Origin: Paracerasibacillus soli
GTDB taxonomy: Bacteria > Bacillota > Bacilli > Bacillales > Amphibacillaceae
Length of the DNA: 64,000 nucleotides
Reading direction: 5' to 3' (one strand)
NCBI RefSeq assembly: GCF_034006335.1
Contig: NZ_JAWDIQ010000001.1
The first letter of the stretch is position 1, and each line of letters starts with the position of its first letter. The translations under genes and the position numbers were made by a program. The notes under the pieces were generated by a model, which ran no database searches, was not told the DNA's origin, and saw only the letters and a list, made by a program, of their open reading frames with translations. Positions 49,279-59,367 of this stretch are shown here, piece after piece.

Positions 49279-49974
49279 TTAATCTCTATTACTTGCTAAA
49301 ATCATTAAAACAAAGCGTAATAGCTCAGCTACGGCTACTAATGCAGCAGCAACATAAGTGAGTGCAGCAGCATTTAGTACTTTCTTTGTTTGTCTTTCTT
49401 CGTTATTACGAATGATACCAGTAGAAACTAATTGTGCCATTGCACGATTTGATGCATCAAATTCAACAGGTAATGTAACAAGTTGGAAAAGAACAGCTGC
49501 AGACATAAAGATTACACCAGCGACTGCTAATCCTGTTAGATCTAACATAAAACCAGCTATGATTAAGAAAAACGAAGCATTTGAACCAAAATTAGCAATT
49601 GGTACAAGTGCACTTCTAAATCTTAAAAATGCGTATGATTCCGCATCTTGAATGGCGTGTCCAACTTCATGCGCAGCAACTGCTGAAGCTGCCATGGATT
49701 GACCATGAAAATTATTTGTTGACAATCTAACGACTTTTTTGCTCGGATCATAGTGATCGGTCAATATACCTTTCGTCTCTTCAATTGTCACGTCGTATAA
49801 CCCATTATCATTTAATATCTTTCTAGCAACTTCCGCTCCAGTCATCATAGAAGATGTTGCTATTTTCGAATATTTACTATACGTACTCTTTACCCTTGAT
49901 TGAGCCCATAAAGGAATAATCATTAATAGTATAAAGTAGATGAGATAACTACCACTAATTCCATAAAACATCAT
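49279..49974 (-). CDS. YugP-like zinc metallopeptidase
   Basis: 231 residues, membrane-bound. N-terminal membrane helix (LIYFILLMIIPLWAQ), zinc-protease motif AAHEVGHAIQDAES (HExxH), then two or three membrane segments (GFMLDLTGLAVAGVIFMSAA and a C-terminal helix). Matches the YugP family of uncharacterised membrane peptidases. In B. subtilis yugP lies elsewhere, so its presence inside the ypj block is a local difference. Frame intact. Confidence 0.85.
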   Translation of the reverse strand: MMFYGISGSYLIYFILLMIIPLWAQSRVKSTYSKYSKIATSSMMTGAEVARKILNDNGLYDVTIEETKGILTDHYDPSKKVVRLSTNNFHGQSMAASAVAAHEVGHAIQDAESYAFLRFRSALVPIANFGSNASFFLIIAGFMLDLTGLAVAGVIFMSAAVLFQLVTLPVEFDASNRAMAQLVSTGIIRNNEERQTKKVLNAAALTYVAAALVAVAELLRFVLMILASNRD

Positions 49975-50034
49975 TGTTCCTCCACTTATCTTAGTTGTAT
50001 CCTTCTAAGGTCAATTTTAGTCAAAAACATATGT

Positions 50035-50295
50035 TCAGTCAAATGTTTTATCTTTTTTTGCTCTTTTTTTTTGCTCTCCTTTATACTTTCTCCAACTTAC
50101 ATAAGATAATGTAACTGCAATACAACCACCTACTATAAATACCATCCAGTAAAATGGTACCATTTCAGAGCGATTTAAATTTGCAGGCTCAGTCGCAGAC
50201 GCAAAAACTGTTTGATGATTGCTAAAGATTAAAAAGAATATCCCTATGACCCCTGTTACGTTAGGTTTTATTAATCTTTTCATATCGTTTATCAT
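50035..50295 (-). CDS. ypjB: Shortened YpjB-like protein
   Basis: 86 residues only. A signal-type N-terminus (GVIGIFFLIFSNHQTVFASA) is followed almost at once by a membrane helix (WMVFIVGGCIAVTLSYVSW) and a basic tail RKYKGEQKKRAKKDK. The last part resembles the C-terminus of the sporulation protein YpjB, which is about 260 residues in B. subtilis; the large extracellular middle is missing. Good ribosome site GAGGGGAT. Position between ypjA and ypjC supports the identity. Confidence 0.6.
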   Translation of the reverse strand: MINDMKRLIKPNVTGVIGIFFLIFSNHQTVFASATEPANLNRSEMVPFYWMVFIVGGCIAVTLSYVSWRKYKGEQKKRAKKDKTFD

Positions 50296-50355
50296 AGAGA
50301 TCCCCTCACATGTCTTTTTAACTAATGTATGTGAGGGGAATTTAAAATATCACTT

Positions 50356-50947
50356 TTATTTATATGTCAATGTAGCATTCTTACGTAACGTCACACAATA
50401 TGTAACAATGATTGTCACGATACTCAACCAAAAAGTAAAATATCCTATTTCTTGCATACGACTTGTTAACGAAGAATATATTGGCATCATGCCAAAAACA
50501 TAGTCAATTATATCATTATGTAAAATCCAAATTGAAGCCACAACAAAATGTCGTAACTTTATTTTAAAATAAGATGCATAAAGTAGACCTTCCACCGCCA
50601 TTGCTGCATGAGAGAAAATAAGCATATACCCTTCCCAACTCAAATATCCGTCCACATAAAGTGTAAGTCCATTCATTGCAACAGCCCAAATACCGTACTT
50701 GAATAAGGACATTATCGCCAATGCTTCAATATATGGCACATTCTTACGAAATATAAAAATAAAAAAGAAAGATAGTGAAAAATAAACTTGCAGTCGGACT
50801 ATCAGGGACAAAGGCAAGAAATATGGAAGGGGTTATTGCTAACTGGTAACGATACCAATAATAGCCATATATCGTTCCGAACAGATTTATGATAAATAAC
50901 AGGATTAAAAATCGTCGATCCGTCAAATAATGTTTTAACATATTCAT
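50356..50947 (-). CDS. ypjA: DUF1405 membrane protein YpjA, frame broken
   Basis: Restored length about 196, with six hydrophobic segments (FLILLFIINLFGTIYGYYWY at the start) and the DUF1405 blocks AFVPDSPTASLFF, KYGIWAVAMNG and HAAMAVEGLLYASYF. Function unknown. One break at 50761-50766 (T6 on the coding strand where T5 is expected). Directly downstream of qcrC as in B. subtilis. Confidence 0.87.
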
Positions 50948-51014
50948 GATACCTTCCTGTAGTAAAATGGTAAAAAAGCACCCTTACCAATGTCATGGCA
51001 AAGGTGCTTGATTA

Positions 51015-51790
51015 TTATTCTTCTTCATCAAGAGATAAAATAAAATTAACTAATTGCTCCAATTCTTCATCGGTACCTTTAAATTGATCTGCCGGCATGC
51101 TACCAATTCCGTTAACAGCGATGTCAGCAAGCTCTTCCGCAGTATGCCCAGAACCAATAAGTGGTGGAGCAGCAGCAGAACCTGATAAATCTTCACCGTG
51201 ACAAGCCATACAACTTTGTTTGTATACATCATACCCAGGATCACTTTCATCAATATCAACAGTGGCACCTGGTGGTATTGGTTTATTTGCTTCCGCACGT
51301 TCTGCCCAATTTACATGTGATGCAGATTCGTATGTTAGCCAAATAACAGCAGAAAGCGCTAATAACATCATCCCTACAGCAACAGGTCGTTGGTGTGGAC
51401 GACGTCCTGGACCATTATCTAAAAATGGCGCTAGGAATAATGCACCAAAGGCTAGCCCTGGTAAAACAATAACACCCATAATAACATAATCTCCACCAGC
51501 AAACGTATATTTCAGTAATTCATATAGAAATAAGAAATACCAGTTGGTAAAGGTATATATCCCGGAGTTGTTGGGTCCGCAACACCTTCTAACGGAGAAG
51601 GATGTGCTAGCGTTAAGCATAGAAACCCTACTAAAAATACGGAACCTGCTAACCACTCTTTGAGAAGAAAGTTCGGCCAAAATGCTTCCGTTCTACCGGG
51701 ATATTCTGAATAATCTTTTGGAATTCTGGATATATGCTCTGCGGAGACACGAGAGTCTCCAACAAACTTCATTCCTTTACCCCTTTTCAC
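51015..51790 (-). CDS. qcrC: Menaquinol-cytochrome c reductase subunit QcrC, frame broken
   Basis: Fusion of the C-terminal helices of cytochrome b (subunit IV) with a cytochrome c domain. Restored length 258. Start MKRGKGMKFVGDSRVSAEH uses GTG with AGGAGGGG upstream. The haem c site is SCMACH near residue 190. One break near 51544 (AA where AAA is expected, YIPLP/NWYFLFLY). It likely hands electrons to the CuA of a haem-copper oxidase. Third gene of qcrABC. Confidence 0.95.
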
Positions 51791-51805
51791 AGCTTACCCC
51801 TCCTT

Positions 51806-52480
51806 TTATAGTGGTCCGGATATACCTTGTCTACGAATTAAAATAAAGTGGACAGCCATTAAAGCGAACAATGCACCTGGCAAGAAGAATACATGAATAG
51901 CAAAGAACCTTGTTAATGTTAATGCTCCTACAATCTCAGTATCTCCTGCTAAAAGTGTTTTTAAATAATCCCCAATTAATGGTACTTCTGCAGCAATATT
52001 TAGTCCAACTTCAGTTGCAAAGTAAGCTTTGTTATCCCACGGAAGTAAATATCCCGTGAAACCTAAGCCTAGCATTACAAAAAATAGTAAAACCCCAACC
52101 ATCCAGTTTAATTCTCTTGGCTTTTTGTATGCTCCCTGGAAAAACACACGTAAAGTATGTAATAATAGCATAACTATCACGACACTAGCGCCCCAATGGT
52201 GCATTCCTCTTACAATTTGTCCATGGGCTACTTGTGTTTGTAAGTAATAAACAGATTTCCAGGCATTTTCTATATCAGGAACATAATACATTGTTAAAAA
52301 CATTCCTGATAAAATCTGAATAACGACTACGAAAAATGTTAATCCCCCGAAACAATAAACAAATGCTGAAAAATGATGGGCTGGGTTAACATGCTCAGGA
52401 ACTTCATGATCCGCTATATCCCGCCAAATCGGCGTAATATCTACGCGTTCATCAATCCAGTCGTACATTTTTTGTAACAT
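51806..52480 (-). CDS. qcrB: Menaquinol-cytochrome c reductase cytochrome b subunit
   Basis: 224 residues, intact, four membrane helices. Haem-b histidines in VAHGQIVRGMHHWGAS and RFFAIHVFFLPGAL, the latter spaced as in b6-type cytochromes. Oxidises menaquinol at the Q site (GFTGYLLPWD). Sits between qcrA and qcrC with short gaps, so it is one operon. Confidence 0.96.
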   Translation of the reverse strand: MLQKMYDWIDERVDITPIWRDIADHEVPEHVNPAHHFSAFVYCFGGLTFFVVVIQILSGMFLTMYYVPDIENAWKSVYYLQTQVAHGQIVRGMHHWGASVVIVMLLLHTLRVFFQGAYKKPRELNWMVGVLLFFVMLGLGFTGYLLPWDNKAYFATEVGLNIAAEVPLIGDYLKTLLAGDTEIVGALTLTRFFAIHVFFLPGALFALMAVHFILIRRQGISGPL

Positions 52481-52486
52481 AAATGA

Positions 52487-52998
52487 TTACGCCCCCTTCC
52501 TAGGATATGCTTTTCCGAGATACAGGACTCCATTTTCAACTTTATGTTCATACACATGTAAAGGCTCAGTCGGTGGAGTTCCTTTAATATTTGTACCATC
52601 TTTATAGTACCGCCCATCATGACATGGGCAAAAGAATTCATTTGGGTATTTTTCATTACCTTCCCATGAGACCATACAGCCTAAATGTGTACAAACTGGG
52701 AAAGTGCTACAATTTCATTATTATCATCTTTAAATACCCAAGCAGACTTACTAACTTTTGATTCATACCATGCATCTACTTGATCAATCTTCCAATCAAC
52801 TCTTTGTGGTTCTGTAGTGATATCGTTTACATCCAATCCTACGTTTGCTAATTCTCCACTAGAAGCTGGTTGTAATACAGGGTCAATCGCCATACGCAAA
52901 GGCGAAATAAGTAAACCAGCGGCCATAAAGCCACCAACACCAGTTAATGTGTAGTTTAAAAATTGTCGACGGGTTACTTGTTGCTTTTCGTCACTCAT
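52487..52998 (-). CDS. qcrA: Rieske iron-sulfur subunit QcrA, frame broken
   Basis: Restored length 170. N-terminal twin-arginine signal anchor VTRRQFLNYTLTGVGGF, then the Rieske [2Fe-2S] site CTHLGC and CPCHDGR. Electron acceptor from menaquinol in the bc complex. QcrA of B. subtilis is a known Tat substrate, which fits the tat genes at 11-12 kb. One break at 52698-52700 (CCC where CCCC is expected, ALS/PVCTHLGC). GAGGGGGGG precedes the ATG. Confidence 0.95.
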
Positions 52999-53136
52999 GA
53001 TTTTCCCCCCCTCTTTTTTTTATCACGGACAATTAATTTTATTCATATTACTAGGACATAACCATGATAGCGTAAACTATTGGCTCGGTCAAACAAAAAC
53101 ATATAATTGTTAGAACTTGATATATTTTGATACTTT

Positions 53137-53598
53137 TCACCAATACGAGCGAATAAGTTCACTAATCTGCGATACTTGCTCACGAATCATTTTTTGCATC
53201 TCACTGGAATGAAGTTCTCCTGTTTGAATATGAGGAAACCACAATAGATTTCCATTTAATTCTTTTTCAACTTTTTTCCATGTTGCATCAAATGTGATTA
53301 GAAAGATATGTTCAAACGGTTGCTTTTGTATGTGAGATAGCCATTGATTAATCCGGATTATTTCCTCATCTAGCTTTGATGACTTCCAATATGTATAGCT
53401 TGGAATAAGTAATGTACGTCCTGACAATTCCTGTTCCAATTCTTTTGTGAGCACTGCTAGTACCTCTTTTTGATAAGCAATTTTACTTGGAGCTTGATCC
53501 GCTTCAAGGCCAAAGGGACTTAATGGCATAATGATTGTATCAATGTATTCCTTTGCTTCGAGATACTTTTCAACATCATGATGGTTTGTCCATTTCAC
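53137..53598 (-). CDS. ypiF: DUF2487 protein YpiF
   Basis: 153 residues, soluble, beginning VKWTNHHDVEKYLEAKEYID, the pattern of YpiF. Function unknown; in B. subtilis the gene precedes qcrA. The GTG start is chosen because AAGGAGAGG lies 6 bp upstream; the longer ATG frame would bury that site. The 138-bp gap to qcrA should hold the qcr promoter. Confidence 0.85.
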   Translation of the reverse strand: MKWTNHHDVEKYLEAKEYIDTIIMPLSPFGLEADQAPSKIAYQKEVLAVLTKELEQELSGRTLLIPSYTYWKSSKLDEEIIRINQWLSHIQKQPFEHIFLITFDATWKKVEKELNGNLLWFPHIQTGELHSSEMQKMIREQVSQISELIRSYW

Positions 53599-53670
53599 TA
53601 TGAACCTCTCCTTATTATGTACTAACTTCATGAAAATATAATCATATATGTCATCTTAGCGTATTTAAAC

Positions 53671-53705
53671 AAAAAAAATCAACCATAATCTAAGGTTGAC
53701 TTTTT
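53671..53705 (-). terminator. Terminator after ypiB
   Basis: TCAACC / GGTTGA stem followed on the minus strand by TTTTTTT; overlaps the ypiB stop. Confidence 0.75.
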
Positions 53706-54250
53706 CTGTTTACCTCTAATTGTTGCATTTCTACTGTCAATTGCTCAAATGCATGTCGGTCATTTTGATCTAATGCTTGATCAATTGCACGCTTCAGCAT
53801 ATCACGCTTTGATTCATATAGGACTTTATCCAACAATTGTTGGGCAATTTCTTTATCTTTTTTCGTAATAAAATATTCATCAGGTATAAAAGGATTATCT
53901 TCTAATACCGAAACATAATTTGGTGTTTGGTGCGCATTTTTAAAATTTAATTGTATATATAACTCTTTATGGCGATTCATCCGTATATCATGAAAAGATT
54001 TTTCGGCATCTGTTGTTACAACATGATTTTTGTAAAAACGGAAAGGAATTTGATCAGAACAGTAGCTAGACATTACGATACTCCTTGGACAAAACTTTGC
54101 ATCACTAACAAAGTGCGTGTTCTTTAAAATATCTTCATGATTTACGATGTAATTGAGAATCCATACACTTTCTCTTTTTTTCAGTTGGTAATGATTTAAA
54201 AACCAAACGATGAAGCTTTTTTTATCTTTAACAGAAATTGGAGCTTGCAT
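53690..54250 (-). CDS. ypiB: UPF0302 protein YpiB
   Basis: 186 residues. N-terminal KSFIVWFLNHYQLKKRESVWILNY and FRFYKNHVVTTDAEKSFHDIR are UPF0302 landmarks; the C-terminal third is a helical IDEAL-like segment (AIDQALDQNDRHAFEQLT). YpiB has been linked to control of wall and envelope enzymes in Firmicutes, but its action here is unknown. It follows the TPR gene ypiA, forming a pair. Frame intact. Confidence 0.9.
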   Translation of the reverse strand: MQAPISVKDKKSFIVWFLNHYQLKKRESVWILNYIVNHEDILKNTHFVSDAKFCPRSIVMSSYCSDQIPFRFYKNHVVTTDAEKSFHDIRMNRHKELYIQLNFKNAHQTPNYVSVLEDNPFIPDEYFITKKDKEIAQQLLDKVLYESKRDMLKRAIDQALDQNDRHAFEQLTVEMQQLEVNRKSQP

Positions 54251-54297
54251 ATCGACCGTCCCCTCCTTGCCACCTTCTTTTCCTTTTTGTTTTATGT

Positions 54298-55551
54298 TTA
54301 ACCCAGTTGTTCGTTTAAACGGTTAACAAATTCGCGTGTGTCATCATCGTCAGCTTCATGTGATAAGTATAATGTAAGTACAGGTAATGCTTCGTTCATC
54401 CTCCCTTCCTCACTTAAAAAGAAACCATATTCTTTAAGAAAATCACTATCATATTTTAAATTAGTATATGCACGGTTATAAGCATTTAATGCATGTTCAT
54501 ATTTTTCTTCTTCTCGATAGGCACGTGCCAATTCCCAATTATAAATAGGATCCTCTGCTCCTGTATCTTGTATGGACACGATGAGCTCAATAATTTGGTC
54601 ACCCGCATTTGTTTCTTTTAATATATCAATTAGGAGTAACACAGCTTGTTTATAATCTGGTTCTAATGCAATTGCTTGACGTAGCAATGATTCACTCTCA
54701 ACGTTTTCTCCTAATTTATGTGATAATACACCCGCGTAATAATACAACTCTTTGTTGAAATCATCCCACTTCAAACCTTCTTTAACCATTTCATATGCTT
54801 TTTGAATATTATTTTCCTTTTCATAAGCCTCTGCCAGTACTCGGTATACTGTTTGATAATAAGGATCCTGCTCAATAACTTTATGCCATAATGATATCGC
54901 GATATCATATCTTTTCGCCTGAAAAGCGGTTAAACCATGTTTATATAATATGTCAATAGATGGTGTATCAATTTGTGAGAAATAATCTAACGCTTTTTCA
55001 TATTCTCCACAGGCAGCGAGGGATTCTGCTAACCGTTCATGAATGGCTACATGTGCAAGTTGATCTGACTTGATTTGTTCGTAATAAAGTACTGCCTTTT
55101 TAAATTCACCAATGGAAAAATACAATTCACCTAAAGCTAAGTCAATTACTTCCTCATTTGGTGCTTTATTTTTTGCTAATAACAATTTCTGTTCAGCTAC
55201 TTCGAATAGTCCTTGCGATTCGTATAAGTCTGCTAATTGAATGAGAGCCTGTAAATAAGCGGGATCGTCTGTCCCAATTTCATCTAAAATTGCAATAGCA
55301 GCTTCATCGTTTTCTAGTTCAGTATAAGTTTCCGCGAGTAAGATTTTAAATTCTGCCTCATCCGGATAGGATTCTAATAATGTTTGCAAAACTTTACTAG
55401 CTTCCAATAAAAAGCCCCATTCCATGTAGAATAATGCAATTGTGTATTTTTCTTCATCATTTGCAATCGGATAAAACTTGGTTAGTTCAGCCAGTGATTC
55501 CTCTACTTTGTTCTGTTCCATAAGCTCTGTTGCTTTCAAAATACGATCCAT
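54298..55551 (-). CDS. ypiA: Tetratricopeptide-repeat protein YpiA
   Basis: 417 residues almost entirely of TPR-type helix pairs (ALFYMEWGFLLEASKVLQTLLESYPDEAEF and similar units about every 34 residues, roughly ten of them). Very acidic. TPR proteins act as interaction scaffolds; partners are unknown, though co-transcription with ypiB is conserved. Frame intact. Confidence 0.9.
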   Translation of the reverse strand: MDRILKATELMEQNKVEESLAELTKFYPIANDEEKYTIALFYMEWGFLLEASKVLQTLLESYPDEAEFKILLAETYTELENDEAAIAILDEIGTDDPAYLQALIQLADLYESQGLFEVAEQKLLLAKNKAPNEEVIDLALGELYFSIGEFKKAVLYYEQIKSDQLAHVAIHERLAESLAACGEYEKALDYFSQIDTPSIDILYKHGLTAFQAKRYDIAISLWHKVIEQDPYYQTVYRVLAEAYEKENNIQKAYEMVKEGLKWDDFNKELYYYAGVLSHKLGENVESESLLRQAIALEPDYKQAVLLLIDILKETNAGDQIIELIVSIQDTGAEDPIYNWELARAYREEEKYEHALNAYNRAYTNLKYDSDFLKEYGFFLSEEGRMNEALPVLTLYLSHEADDDDTREFVNRLNEQLG

Positions 55552-55623
55552 CTATTAACGCCCTTTCTTTTAAACGAACTCTCTTTATATAAATAGTATA
55601 GTTTTTTTATAAAATAAGTAAAT

Positions 55624-55698
55624 GGGGCTGGGACAAAACCAAAGTGTCAGATTCCTCAATTACTAAAACAAGGAAGTCAGACCCTTATGTCCCAGCCT
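55624..55698. repeat. GGCTGGGACA inverted-repeat element
   Basis: GGCTGGGACA (55626-55635) pairs with TGTCCCAGCC (55688-55697) around an inner TC.GATTCCT/AGGA..TC.GA partial stem. This GGCTGGGACA motif is a familiar intergenic hairpin in low-GC Gram-positives. Located between ypiA and aroA, reading as a terminator for aroA on the minus strand, but without a T tract. Confidence 0.65.
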
Positions 55699-55703
55699 CA
55701 CTC

Positions 55704-56982
55704 TTATGACATTAATTGATTTAGATGCTGATGAAAATTAGGATATGAAATATTAATACATGTATCATCGTCCATTTGTGGCAATTCTTCCATAATCAAC
55801 GAGGCAATGCTAATCATCATTGCAATACGATGATCATGATATGTAGAAACATATCCCGCATGTAACTTCGTTTTACCATGGATAATCATTCCATCATCTG
55901 TTGCTTCAATCTTAGCACCAAATGTTGTTAAAACTTCTACAACAGCATCAATTCGATTTGTTTCCTTTACCTTTAATTCCTCTGCATTTCGTACAATTGT
56001 GTCCCGTTTGCTTGGGTCGCAATTAATGCTAAAATTGGCAGCTCATCAATTAATCGCGGTATGATATCCCCTTCAATAACTGTTCCACTTAACTCACTGT
56101 AAGTAACAGTTATATCACCAATCTCTTCACCGTATCCATTCTCTCTTTGCGCAATCGAAAGTGTAGCCCCCATCTCCTGTAAAACATCTAATATACCAGT
56201 CCGTGTGGGATTAAGCCCAACATTTCGAATAGTGATGCAGCTATCCTCCTTCAGTAAAGCCCCTCCAATAAAAAAGGCTGCAGAAGAAATATCACCAGGT
56301 ATATGAATGCTTGTTGCATGGAGTTCTGCTGGTGGAGTGAGTATGATTTTATCATCGATAGACTGAACTTGAACACCAAATGCTCGCAACATCTTTTCCG
56401 TATGGTCCCTTGTGTTACTCTTTTCTTTTACAATCGTTTGTCCCTCCGCAAAAAGTCCAGCAAGTAAAACGGCTGATTTTACTTGAGCACTTTTAACTGG
56501 CATTTGATAAGAGATACTTGCTAATTTTTTTCCACGTATTGCTAATGGCAAATTGCTCGCATTGTTTCTACCATCTACTTTTGCCCCCATTTGCATAAGT
56601 GGCTTTACGACACGATCCATTGGCCGTTTTGTTAAGGATGCATCACCGTAGAGTACAGTAGAAAATCGTAATCCAGCTAGTATTCCTAATAATAACCTGG
56701 CTGTAGTTCAGAGTTTCCAATATATATTGGCTCCAATGGTTCTTTTAACCCTTCTTTACCTAAACCACTTATTTGTATGCGAGAGCCTTCACTTTTAATA
56801 TGGACACCTAACGATTGGAATGCAGCAACAGTACGCTGGCAATCTTCACTATCTAAAAAATTAGTGATGGTCGTTATTCCTTGCGCTATCGACCCTAGCA
56901 TAATGGCGCGATGTGAAATTGATTTATCTCCTGGGACATTTAATTCACCTCGTAATGGTTTCTTATTCCATTGTTTAGGCAT
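55704..56982 (-). CDS. aroA: EPSP synthase, frame broken
   Basis: 5-enolpyruvylshikimate-3-phosphate synthase (named aroE in B. subtilis), restored length 426. LRGELNVPGDKSISHRA at the N-terminus, GNSGTTARLLLG, the RPMDRVVKPL block and the C-terminal HDHRIAM... region. Breaks near 56709 (GG read as G, GNSG/TTARLL) and about 55999 (one base missing, GT/TIVRNAEELKVKE). AAGGTGATC precedes the ATG. It lies directly after aroB, with the usual trp, hisC and tyrA genes absent. Confidence 0.94.
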
Positions 56983-57006
56983 TTTGATCACCTTGTTTCT
57001 TCACGA

Positions 57007-58080
57007 TTATACGTTATTTATTTTTTTGAAAAATTGTTCTAGTAATCCTTCTAATTCTGCTTCATCCATTTTTTGTAAAATAGGTTCACCGATAGCCTGT
57101 AATAAAACCATTTGTACATGATTACTAACAACTTTTTTATCTAACTTCATTTGTTTAACTAATGAAGTTGATGAGAGTTCCTGTAAATGAATTGGATAAT
57201 CATTATCTAACAACCATCTGTACATATCTTTAGTCGGTAACTGCGCGGAAAGCTTTTTTTCGCTCACAAACATCGCGAACAAAATGCCAATCGCAACTGC
57301 TTCTCCATGTGCCAGGGTTCCATATCCTAGAGTTGTTTCTAAAGCATGACCTAGCGTATGTCCAAAGTTCAAATACTTTCGTTCGTTTGCTTCCTTTTCA
57401 TCTTTTTCAACAAGATTAGCCTTAATCATGATTCCATTTCTAACATGCATTTTTAATTGCTCCACGACAATATTATTTATTTTAATAGACAAAATCGAGT
57501 TATAAAGAGTCGGTTCAGCAATTAATGCCTCTTTTAATAATTCTGCATAACCGGAACGCACCTCTTTAAGCGGAAGGGTCTGTAGTGTCTCCATATCATA
57601 TATTACTGCTTGCGGTGAATAAAATTGACCAATTAGATTTTTCCCATACTCGTGGTTAATAGCAACCTTACCACCGACACTACTATCATGAGCTAGAATC
57701 GTCGTAGGCATTTGAATATAATCAATCCCGCGCATATATGTTGCTGCAACAAAACCGGCTAGATCACCAATAACCCCTCCGCCTAACGCGATAATCAATG
57801 ACTGACGAGTTAATCCGAACTGTAGCGCTTTTGTATGGATGTCATAGAACGTCTGCAATTGCTTTACATGCTCACCTGGGGGCAAAGTGATTGTATAGAC
57901 CTGTTCATGATGTAAACTGCATCGTATATCAGCTAAATACAACGTAGCAACATTTTCATCGGTAATCACGAGTATTTTATCGTAGTCCTTCGCTATATAA
58001 TCGGAAAGTGAATGCCTTATTCCAGCTTGAATATATATTGGGTAAATATGAGTCGTCGCGTTTATTTGTAGTTTTTGCAT
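57007..58080 (-). CDS. aroB: 3-dehydroquinate synthase
   Basis: 357 residues, intact. Second shikimate-pathway enzyme, NAD and metal dependent. Motifs: LPPGEHVKQ, GGGVIGDLAGFVAATYMRGI, PTTILAHDSSVGGKVAIN and the metal histidine in NFGHTLGHALE. The ATG overlaps the aroC stop by one base, so the two are translationally coupled. No aroH follows. Confidence 0.97.
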   Translation of the reverse strand: MQKLQINATTHIYPIYIQAGIRHSLSDYIAKDYDKILVITDENVATLYLADIRCSLHHEQVYTITLPPGEHVKQLQTFYDIHTKALQFGLTRQSLIIALGGGVIGDLAGFVAATYMRGIDYIQMPTTILAHDSSVGGKVAINHEYGKNLIGQFYSPQAVIYDMETLQTLPLKEVRSGYAELLKEALIAEPTLYNSILSIKINNIVVEQLKMHVRNGIMIKANLVEKDEKEANERKYLNFGHTLGHALETTLGYGTLAHGEAVAIGILFAMFVSEKKLSAQLPTKDMYRWLLDNDYPIHLQELSSTSLVKQMKLDKKVVSNHVQMVLLQAIGEPILQKMDEAELEGLLEQFFKKINNV

Positions 58081-59248
58081 TAGAAATTTCTAATCCTATC
58101 TCTATATTGAGTAATTTCCCGCTTTAACGTAGGAAAATGATCACTTGAGAATTGTTCTGTGATAGCACGTGCTAATTCAAAGGCTACAACATGTTCCATC
58201 ACAACTGCCGCCGCCGGAACTGCACATGAATCAGACCGTTCGATACTAGCGTGAAAGGGTTCTTTTGAATCAATATCAACGCTTTGCAATGGCTTATATA
58301 ATGTTGGTATTGGCTTCATCACACCTTTTACAATAATTGGCATCCCTGTTGTCATTCCACCTTCAAATCCACCTAATCGATTTGATGCGCGATAATAACC
58401 ACGCTCTTTATTCCATAGAATCTCGTCATGAACTTCACTGCCAAATTTTTCAGCTGCTTCAAATCCAATTCCAAACTCCACACCTTTAAAAGCGTTAATA
58501 CTCATTACACTACCTGCAATTCTACCATCAAGTTTACGATCATAGTGAACATATGAACCTATTCCTGCAGGCATTCCCTCCACTACTACTTCCGCAACAC
58601 CACCAATAGAGTCGCCAGCTTTTTTTGCTTCATCAATGGCGTCCATCATTTGCTTTTCTACCTGTTTATCAAGTGTGCGTACTGGTGATTGTTCGGAAAG
58701 CTCTTGTTTTTCTTGTATCGTGAATTGATTTTTCTCCCTGCTATAATACCTCTTATTTCTTTTACATAACCACAAACTTCTATTCCCAACTGTCTCAGTA
58801 ATATTTTTGCAACGGCACCAGCGGCAACACGCGCTGCAGTTTCTCGTGCAGATGAACGTTCCAAAACATTTCTCATATCACGGTGACCATATTTTAATGC
58901 TCCATTTAAATCCGCATGGCCAGGTCGTGGTTTTGTAACAACCCTGCGCAACTTCGTGTCTTCTGATATAGGGTCTTCTCCCATAATACTTTCCCAATGT
59001 CGATAGTCGTCATTCGTAATTACTAATGAAATGGGTGAACCTAATGTTTCTCCATGACGTACACCACTCGTTATTTCAACAAGGTCTGTTTCTATTTGCA
59101 TACGTCTTCCACGACCATATCCTTTTTGTCTTCGCAATAATGATTCATTTATTTCATCACGGTGCAGTGTCATTTTTGCAGGTACTCCTTCAATAATCGT
59201 AGTTAACTGCTTTCCGTGAGACTCGCCTGCAGTAAGATAACGTATCAT
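58080..59248 (-). CDS. aroC: Chorismate synthase, frame broken
   Basis: Makes chorismate from EPSP using reduced FMN (named aroF in B. subtilis). Restored length 389. Motifs: GESHGKQLTTIIEGVPA, GYGRGRRMQIETD, KPRPGHADLNGALKYGHRDM, ERSSARETAARVAAGA, and SVMSINAFKGVEFG. One break at 58729-58733 (A5 where A6 is expected, AGR/KNQFTIQEKQ). It heads the aroC-aroB-aroA run and is separated from cheR by a terminator. Confidence 0.95.
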
Positions 59249-59328
59249 TCTAATTCTCCTTCATACATATCATTCATATCATTATCATACATGTTGTATT
59301 TTCCATAATCTAATAATATATCTTGATG

Positions 59329-59364
59329 AAAAAACTCTTATCTATAGTTTAGATAAGAGTTTTC
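59329..59364 (-). terminator. Terminator of cheR
   Basis: AAAACTCTTATCT / AGATAAGAGTTTT stem followed on the minus strand by TTTTTTC. It separates cheR from aroC. Confidence 0.88.
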
Positions 59365-59367
59365 AAT

